64,000 nucleotides of DNA, taken from Limnephilus marmoratus. Taxonomy: Eukaryota; Arthropoda; Insecta; Trichoptera; Limnephilidae. How positions within the stretch are numbered: position 1 is the stretch's first letter; the number at the start of each line of letters is the position of its first letter. The stretch covers positions 19,530,627 through 19,594,626 of the forward strand of contig OU862922.1 of assembly GCA_917880885.1 (NCBI GenBank), written 5' to 3'. Below the pieces are notes generated by a model that saw only the letters and a list, made by a program, of their open reading frames with translations, was not told the DNA's origin and made no database searches. This document shows positions 57,593 to 64,000 of this stretch, one piece after another. A program made the translations under genes and the position numbers.

Positions 57593-59133
57593 ATGCCTTC
57601 CTTTATTTCTTATTCATCTCATTCCAACTGGATGAACTCTCCTTTTTCAGTTAGTGAATTGAAACGAGTAATTAATTCCCTTTCAGACTCTTTTCCAGAC
57701 CCCGATGGAATATTATATAGTTTCACCAAAGCATTCTCGAACACGTCGGTTGAATATTTATTATTAATTACAGGTTCGAAACAGGATTTATTCCGGAAGT
57801 CTGGAAAGTTCAAAAAATCCTTCCGATTTTAAAACCAGTGAAAAACCCATATATCTCTTCATATCGTCCTATTGCTCTTTTGTCATGTTTAATGAAAGTA
57901 GCAGAACATTTGATAAAGAACAGATTGGAATGGTTTGTTGAAAATTACAGAATTTACTCTCCAGATCAGTATGGATGTCGGAAAAAGAAATCAACCATGG
58001 ATAATTTAAGTGTGTTGACAACAGACAACCGTATCTCTCAGTTCCTTAATTCTTCAACATTGGCCACATTTCTTGATCTTTCGTCAGCTTACGACGATGT
58101 ATTAATTAACGTATTGAAAGAAAAATTAATAAAAATAAAAATACCCTTAAAATTAGTTCAATTTATTACTAATTTGCTTACAGATAGTTCCATTATTTTG
58201 CGCTTTTCCTCAAAAACGATAAATCACAAATTATGGAAAGGGCTACCCCAGGGGTCCGTAATCAGTCCATTATTGTTTAATACTTAGACATTGCAATCCC
58301 TTCATCTATCAAGAGACTTTATTTTGCTGGTGATTTCCTTATATACTTCGATATCCCACAAAAATCTATCCCACGCTGCGAAGGAATTAAATTTGGCTTT
58401 ACATAATATTAAAGAGTGGTTGTTGACAAATATGATGAATTTAGCTACTTCTAAAACCAAGGTCGTGGCTTTTACACGCAAAAGAAAAATACCCCCATTT
58501 TCTGTCTCTTTTGATAATGTCCCTCTCCCAATCGTTAAGCAAATTAAATTTCTTGGGCTACTTTTGGATCATAAACTTTCCTGGCTCCCGCATATTCAAA
58601 ACATTTCGTCTAAGTGTGAAAAGAGGCTTAATATGATGCGAGCTGTTTCGAGAGTGTGGTGGGGATCTCATCCTACTACTCTTAAATTAATGTATAGTAC
58701 CCTATATTTGGATTATGGTACATTTCTTTTCGATCCTCTTCCTAAATTTTTGGATAAAAAACTTGAAATAATTCAATCCAAAGCTCTCAGAATGATTATT
58801 GGAGCGATGAAATCTTCTCCACTTAATTCTCTTCAGGTAGAATGTGTTGATCCTCTCTTAATTTTGAGAAGACAATTTCTGGCTGATAAATATACTCTAA
58901 AATCTTTTTCTATATCGTGTCATCCTTTAGAACAAAGCCTTGATCATTTGTTCAATAATTTAAACAACGACAAAATATTGACAGATAAAAATCGATTTCC
59001 TCTCCTTCTAAAAAGTTTTCTTTCATTCAAATCTCTGTCTTCTTCCCTCCAAAATCTACAGAAAGATCCTATCCTTCCTATTTTCACTATCCCATTTGAT
59101 TCTATCAATTTTATCTCCAACATGTTCTTCTGA
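57593..59133 (+). pseudogene. Non-LTR reverse transcriptase remnant
   Basis: Blocks in order: 'FSVSELKRVINSLSDSFPDP' (57593-57832), 'SYRPIALLSCLMKVAEHLI', 'QYGCRKKKSTMDNLSVL', 'FLDLSSAYDDV' (motif A), 'GLPQGSVISPLLFN' (57838-58287), then after a stop a frameshifted motif C where A-D-D reads A-G-D. It goes on to 'WLLTNMMNLATSKTKVVAFT' and 'IKFLGLLLDHKLSWLPHI' (58291-59133). The motif C change, a small deletion and frameshifts mean no active enzyme. The long post-RT part agrees with an RNase-H-bearing clade such as I/LOA/Jockey relatives. Confidence 0.83.
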
Positions 59134-59168
59134 CTTTCGGACTAATATTTTAACTTCATCTAATCAAA

Positions 59169-59800
59169 ATGTCGAGGAAAATTATCAAAACATTATTTCA
59201 TCCAAGCTTCCTGGATTTTCACTCATTTATACAGATGGTTCTATGTAAGTCTGAAAACAAAGATTGTGGAGCTGCGGTGCATATTCCCGAATTCAATTTA
59301 GATCTGTCTTATAAAGTGCCTAAAGAAATTTCTATATTTACTGCAGAATGCTTCGCAATTGAACAATCTTTAATTCAAATCCAGCTTCTCAATATTCGTC
59401 GAGCCTTACTGTGCACTGATTCTCTAAGCGCATTACTGAAAATTTCTTCAAATATATTTCATTATCCAGAAGACTACATTATTTGTAATATCAAAAATAC
59501 CCTCAAAACTTGGAACAATTTCTGGCTCTATTCCTTTAGATTTTAGAAATCCGTTCTCTAGCGTCATCCCTATTCTTAAATCCAACATGATTCGCTCCTG
59601 GGAAGAAAATTGGACTTATACGAAAACCCGAACTGGTGCTTTTTATGCTGGAATCCAAAATCATATTCCAAGTAAACCTTGGTTCCACGGCAAGAAAAAA
59701 ATCCAAAAGATTTATTTCCTGTATCTCGAGAATGAGAATCGGTCACTGCTCTATTGCATCCCACTTATTTAAAATCCGAGTCCTAGATAGTCCACTCTGA
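59169..59800 (+). pseudogene. Non-LTR RNase H and C-terminal tail
   Basis: A frameshifted 'IYTDGSM' (catalytic T-D-G-S) leads to 'CGAAVHIPEFNLDLSYKVP', 'ISIFTAECFAIEQSLI' (catalytic Glu) and 'RRALLCTDSLSALL' (catalytic Asp). This is the RNase HI fold order. After 59546, further blocks ('PILKSNMIRSWEENW', 'GAFYAGIQNHIPSKPWF', 'RIGHC') resemble the conserved tail that follows RNase H in these elements. The last catalytic Asp region is missing, consistent with decay. The piece 59536-59689 is also present in inverted form at 59988-60132. Confidence 0.73.
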
Positions 59801-60132
59801 CATTTAAAGGGCTGAGCGTTCTGGTCTTCTGTATTTTGTCTTGCTGACGAACATGAAGGGTCATAAGTACATCACGTAATCATCCATCCGATTTGATTTT
59901 TTGACTTGTCTCTTTTGCGCCAGGGCCCTACTTTCGGAATTGCCTATTGTATATTGATTAGCTTCTTCTAAAATTGTGTGGAACTAAGGTTTACTTGGAA
60001 TATGATTTTGGATTCCAGCATAAAAAGCACCAGTTCGGGTTTTCGTATAAGCCCAATTTTCTTCCCAGGAGCGAATCATGTTGGATTTAAGAATAGGGAT
60101 GATGTCAGAGAACGGAATTCTAAAATCTAAAG
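59536..60132. repeat. Inverted duplication of a non-LTR tail segment
   Basis: Plus-strand 59536-59689 and minus-strand 59988-60132 are about 95 percent alike (shared GGAATCCAAAATCATATTCC, ACCCGAACTGGTGC and others), separated by about 300 bp. The inverted copy extends into sequence that the plus copy lacks. It is therefore a second fragment of the same family inserted head-on, or the result of a rearrangement. Confidence 0.78.
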
Positions 60133-60231
60133 GAATTGAACTGTCAGAAAATGGATTTATATGTGACATAAATAAACAATTTTTATTTTTTTTTTATTTT
60201 AACTTTATGAGTAAAACCTCAAATCGTAATA

Positions 60232-60683
60232 TTTAATTAAACGAAGACAATGTAAGCGAAAGTCAGTCGAAAATCTGAGAACAGAAAAATCAGAAAAAGA
60301 TATTGACACCGCTGGGACTTGAACCCAGGACTGCAGAAAAGTCAATAGATGTCGTATATGAAAATAAAATGGATAAAGATTTATCCAGACACTATCTAGA
60401 GAGCATTTAGTTCGGGTTTGAATCTTGCAATCATACATAAAGATAGTTGCCAATAATATATGCGTTAAGAGAATGAAGATAATGTGGGCGGTTCTTAGTC
60501 GAAGTATGATACAGTTAAAAATGACCGAATTGGATATCGGCACGGTGGCGCAGTGGTTAGCGCGTTTGCCCGGAAAGCAAGAGGTCCTGGGTTCAAGTCC
60601 CAGCGGTGTCAATATCTTTTTCTGATTTTTCTGTTCTCAGATTTTCGACTGACTTTCGCTTACATTGTCTTCGTTTAATTAAA
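60232..60683. repeat. Perfect 100-bp inverted repeat with 252-bp spacer
   Basis: 60232-60331 is the exact reverse complement of 60584-60683 by eye. Both outer ends read TTTAATTAA. The arms start inside the 3' half of a tRNA-like sequence (GTCCTGGGTTCAAG) and continue through a shared downstream part (TTTTTCTGATTTTTCTG ... CTTACATTGTC). Only the right copy has the full tRNA head. Confidence 0.88.
60539..60611 (+). tRNA. tRNA-like gene or SINE head, anticodon loop CCGGAAA
   Basis: A 73-nt cloverleaf can be drawn. The acceptor GGCACGG pairs with CGGTGTC (one G-G mismatch, one G-U). The D stem is GCGC/GCGC, the anticodon stem TTTGC/GCAAG, and the T stem CTGGG/CCCAG with loop TTCAAGT; discriminator A. 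A box TGGCGCAGTGG and B box GGTTCAAGTCC are near consensus, and a T5 pol III terminator lies 5 nt downstream (60616). The loop would put anticodon GGA (Ser) but has C at position 33, and there is no long variable arm as Ser tRNAs require. It is therefore probably a tRNA-derived retroposon head or pseudogene, though transcription by pol III is plausible. Confidence 0.6.
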
Positions 60684-60699
60684 CAAATTTTCATTTTAG

Positions 60700-61130
60700 G
60701 ATCTTTATTTTATGAGAATTTCTTAAAAGTGATGTTTTTTAACAATATTTATTTTTATTTTAGCATATAAAATATAATGTACATTTAGATGATGTAATAA
60801 TTTGAGTACATGTTCATGTTCAAATATCTTAATACCACTCTTCCATGGAAGCATTAGCTTGTTTCTGGAAAAGTAGTGTACATTTTTTAATGCTATATTA
60901 TATTATAAGTACTTAAATTACGACGTGAAGGTAAAAAACAATAAGTTCCAAGTTCGGTGTTGTGTAATTATAAGTATTTATCTACTATCAAACAATTTTA
61001 CTATTTGGATAATGTATCTAGAATTATTGAAATTGGTTGTTAAAACAAAACAAAATTCAACTTATTTGAAGAATGGAGTATCACTTGGAAACTAGGTTAT
61101 AAGTTATTCTTGAGATTAGAATAGTCGGAA
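60700..61130. other. AT-rich non-coding DNA
   Basis: No gene, RNA or repeat border is visible between the inverted-repeat structure and the RT fragment at 61178. Confidence 0.5.
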
Positions 61131-61177
61131 ACTTTTTTTTTTTGAGATTATCTTTAAAATATTTTTAACAGTGTTTA

Positions 61178-61558
61178 TTAATTGGATTTGATTGTTAATT
61201 TTTCTAATTTCATCCGGTAGTCGGTTGAAAAAAGTCTTCCTTGATAAGTATAATAATTTTGTGCGAAGGAAGTGTTTAATTTTGGGCATGAAAAAATATA
61301 TTTATGACTAGTACGGTTTTCAGTTATAAATTGATACTTTTCTTTTTCTTTTATAATTTGAATCAATGCATTTCTATTGTGCAGATATTTGAAAGAAGGT
61401 ACTTGAAATTCCTTAAATAATTGATCCGTTGGGTAGTCAGAAGATTTTTTTAATATTATTTTAATTATGAGCCTCTGCACAATTTCAATTGGGGAAAGAC
61501 TAGTTTTGTATGTGGATCCCCAGCTAATGATAGCATATTGTAAAGTTGATTGAACCAA
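61178..61558 (-). pseudogene. 5'-truncated non-LTR RT C-terminal fragment
   Basis: The minus-strand frame of 126 codons begins 'MVQSTLQYAIISWGSTYKTS' and continues 'IEIVQRLIIKIILKKSSDYP' and 'TDQLFKEF', a signature of the region just after the RT core in several insect non-LTR families. The 3' part lies towards 61130, where a T-rich run marks a likely A tail. The RT core and endonuclease are absent. It is a different family from the elements at 41 kb and 54 kb. Confidence 0.7.
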
Positions 61559-61559
61559 A

Positions 61560-62328
61560 GCGTAATATATTAATATCTAACACGTTGGTAAACGTACAAA
61601 ATAAATGAACGTCTTTAGAGATGCAAGAAATCCGCTTGAAATGTGAGTTTGTTTTTAGGTTCTTTATTTTGGTATTGAAACAAACTTCAAAATTAATTTT
61701 TATTTTTTCATTGTATGCATAAGAAAAAAGTGAGGTGACAGTTTCCTTCCAAATTCATTAAGTATATAAAAGGACTGTATTTTTATTATTATTTTTTTTA
61801 ATTTCTCTACATTTTGATTAAAAATGTTTTCGTTATAAAAAAATTTTCAATTTTTTCCCGTGTTTGAAACTTAAAATATGGCGATTTTTTAATACTGAAG
61901 TATATTTCAAATACACAAATCTAAAAGGTAATTTTATCTAGTTTTTATAAATGGTATTCGTTTTTAAGACATTTTCAAAAATAAGAAATATATAGAACAT
62001 TTAAAATACTTCTGAAAAATTCCAAAATTCGTTCAGAAATCATTAACAAAACAGTCGTATACATGAGATAAACTACCCTTTCAGGCTGTGTATATTTCTT
62101 TCCATGAATAATTTTTTTAATTTGTAATGTTTTCACAAACACGCTCGTTTATCAATTGAATAAAATTTTCACGGGATTTTTGGTAAGGCTGTTAATGTTT
62201 TTATCGTTGGTAAACAGGGAGATGACAGCCAAACGACAGTTTAGTAGGTAATTTGTATCACGAACCTCGGGTAAAATCGGAAAAAACTTATAATTGTATA
62301 TGTGGTCTGAAAATGTATACATAGTAGT
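61560..62328. other. AT-rich non-coding DNA
   Basis: Long AT-rich stretch without coding or structural signal that I can support. It may hold the decayed upstream part of the RT fragment family. Confidence 0.45.
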
Positions 62329-62330
62329 TA

Positions 62331-62535
62331 GACCTTGTTCAGAAGGAGCGTATTCGTCGCGAATCTTGGAGTCAGTAGGATCTCGACTCGCGAGTCGAGA
62401 GTCTGGCGTACTTCATGCGATATAAGCGCGTACTTCAAAGTCGCGCATAGCTTGTGGACGCAATTTATTGACGCCCAGTACCTCGCCAGCGCGTATGTAT
62501 TCGCATGAAAAGATTCGCCCCTTCTGAACAAGGTC
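62331..62535. mobile_element. 205-bp MITE with CpG-rich core
   Basis: Inverted ends GACCTTGTTCAGAAGG (62331) and its exact reverse complement (ending 62535), flanked by TA (62329-62330, 62536-62537). The core is rich in CG dinucleotides and includes a perfect 20-bp palindrome at 62381-62400. A further copy of the right end lies at 62612-62631, so a second partial element is attached. TA duplication suggests a mariner-type mobiliser. Confidence 0.75.
62381..62400. repeat. Perfect 20-bp palindrome
   Basis: TCTCGACTCG is immediately followed by its exact reverse complement. It lies within the MITE core. A protein-binding site or a chance product of the CpG-rich composition are both possible. 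Confidence 0.8.
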
Positions 62536-62611
62536 TAATATGTCCCCAGATGCTCGCGCGTTCCACGCTCCTTCTGGACGCAACGTAAGCGCCTATACGC
62601 GCTAAACGATT

Positions 62612-62631
62612 CGCCCCTTCTGAACAAGGTC
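62612..62631. repeat. Extra copy of the MITE right end
   Basis: The same CGCCCCTTCTGAACAAGGTC end as at 62516-62535, in the same orientation 96 bp further on, preceded by GCGC-rich sequence. It marks a truncated or nested second copy. Confidence 0.65.
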
Positions 62632-62650
62632 TTGAATAGATATTATTATA

Positions 62651-63466
62651 CAGGGTGTCCGGGGGTAAACTGCAATAACTTCGGGAGGTGATTCTACATG
62701 ATAGTACAAGTAAAAAAGATAAATAACTTTTTTCGAAATCCAACTTTTAGGGGTAGTTTTCTAGTCAAAAGATAAAATTAGACCGGTGTGTGCGGGCGGC
62801 ATTATTATTTTCCGTTGTTGCCGAATCCCCGCTCCAAGCGCTCAGTGTCGGTGTTGAATTCGAATGTAACAATTTTATTCGCGTAGTAGTGTTTCACTTT
62901 AAAAACTTTGTTGCTGTTAGTCAAAACTGATTTAATGTGTCTTTATCTAGTGTGTATTTATCAAGACTGACTTAACCTGTGACAGGCCAGGAACGCGTAT
63001 ATGCGGGCGGATCAAATTTCAAAAAAGAATATTGATTCAAATAATTTGGATGCGATTTTAAATTTTTTGTATAAAGAAACTGTACTAAGGAAAAAGTCAG
63101 AATAGCTTCCTCCATTCTTGTTCTTAAGGTAATTTCCAAAAAGTTTTCCAAAAAACCCTGGCTCTTGACAGGTTAAAGGAACAACTTCATTCAGTGCGTG
63201 TTTTTTTAGACTTTTGTTTATTTAGTTGTAGACTTGCCTAACTGTAAAAATTGTGTTTATTTGTGCGTAATTTTGTCATTGAATTATTGTGCCAATACCG
63301 CGTAATTTTGTTATTGAATTATTCGGTCAATGCCTTACTTTACCAACAAAGATCGGGCATTAATGAGATACGCCACAACGTACGAATTGATAATAATATT
63401 ACTTTACGTTTACATGCTTGCTTACAAGCTGAAGGTGGAAATTTTGAAAATTTTTTAAACTAGTTA
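62651..63466 (+). pseudogene. Mariner-superfamily element fragment with transposase C-terminus
   Basis: After TA at 62649, CAGGGTGTCC is a terminal motif seen in many insect mariner/IS630-type elements. Near the other side a plus-strand frame (63251-63463) ends 'NNITLRLHACLQAEGGNFEN', then 'FLN'. This resembles the C-terminus of such transposases (R-x-x-x-C-x-x-x-x-G-x-x-F-E-x-L/F). The catalytic core between them is not readable and no right-hand end is found before 64000. The element is therefore truncated or internally deleted, and the assignment is moderate. Confidence 0.45.
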
Positions 63467-63469
63467 AAA

Positions 63470-64000
63470 GCGATGACATTAGTTAAGTGTTCAATTAGTT
63501 TGTAACAATTTACTCGTTAAAAGCGTGCCTTCAATTGTTATTTAAGTGTAGTTATCTTTATAAATTTGGTTTAAAACGTACGATTTGAATAAACATCAAA
63601 TTCTCGGTCTTGTTATTGTTTACAAACGATTTCCATGGATACAGGCCAAATCACACCAAGCAACGTTGCAACAATAGGGTACATGCAGTAAATGTAAGTA
63701 ATAGTGTTTTCAATGCATTTAATATGTATATGTAAAAAAATTAACTAAACTCGAATATAGTACGTAAAACCCCTCAAAAAATTATTAAATTAATTAATTC
63801 ACTTTTAAAGTTGTATGAAAATTCAAATACGAAAAACGAGTCATTATTGACTGGCTACATTGTGACGTCACAACGCACCCACCGAGTCCCACGTGAAGTT
63901 GATTTTGTTGCAGTTGCTGGTTTGAATAAGTTTGGTAGTTATAAATAATCGTTTAGTTAAAACCCATTATAAACCCATTCGTTTGTATAAAATATATATT
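63470..64000. other. Non-coding DNA to window end
   Basis: AT-rich, with one GC-richer patch near 63860-63900 (GTGACGTCACAACGC) containing the palindrome TGACGTCA, the consensus CRE/ATF site. No gene is recognised within the window. Confidence 0.4.

Noticed and set aside
60539..60611. A functional serine tRNA gene
   Set aside because: The anticodon would be GGA but position 33 is C, the acceptor stem has a mismatch, and the long variable arm needed by serine tRNAs is missing. Kept as tRNA-like only.
60205..60612. 135-codon minus-strand frame beginning 'MTPLGLEPRTSCFPGKRA'
   Set aside because: This peptide is the familiar reverse translation of a tRNA-like sequence; the frame crosses both arms of the inverted repeat.

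Overview
The window looks like nuclear heterochromatin of an arthropod, most likely an insect. It is AT-rich and has no recognisable host gene. Nearly everything in it is a satellite array or a transposable element typical of insects: BEL/Pao and Gypsy LTR elements, CR1/L2-like and RNase-H-bearing non-LTR elements, hAT, mariner-like and PIF/Harbinger-like DNA transposons. The species cannot be named from the sequence alone.

Layout. 1-4128: non-coding DNA, a 5'-truncated non-LTR element (to 1920), then a broken Gypsy gag-pol (1986-3957) split by a GC-rich 1225-bp DNA transposon (2568-3792) with a TTA target duplication. 4129-52275: a roughly 48-kb satellite locus. Its basic unit is about 335 bp and is made of two related halves (about 185 and 150 bp). 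Left of 18.6 kb the array runs mostly on the minus strand with short plus-strand patches; right of 29 kb it runs only on the plus strand. The switch coincides with a BEL/Pao provirus (18588-28973).

The satellite has been a target for many insertions: a 179-bp hAT MITE, a non-LTR endonuclease fragment, a 2.3-kb DNA transposon with a broken transposase, the BEL element, a nearly complete 4-kb CR1/L2-like element, an unclassified 0.57-kb segment and a 1.18-kb PIF/Harbinger element. The BEL element is a nest: it holds a 4-kb hAT element with a perfect 8-bp target duplication, which holds a long-inverted-repeat element, which holds a mariner-like element. The BEL 5' LTR is separately split by a 2.1-kb complex containing a SINE-like retroposon and a MADF-domain remnant.

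52276-64000: an 81-bp tandem repeat, a 1.3-kb hAT element holding a tRNA-derived SINE head, a long degenerate non-LTR element with gag-like, endonuclease, RT and RNase H parts (54.6-59.8 kb), two inverted-repeat structures (one with perfect 100-bp arms and a tRNA-like gene), another RT fragment, a 205-bp MITE and a mariner-superfamily fragment.

No working cellular pathway is visible. The most informative content is structural: satellite organisation, array inversions, and insertion sites whose empty state can be reconstructed. All family assignments come from reading motifs; no database search was run.
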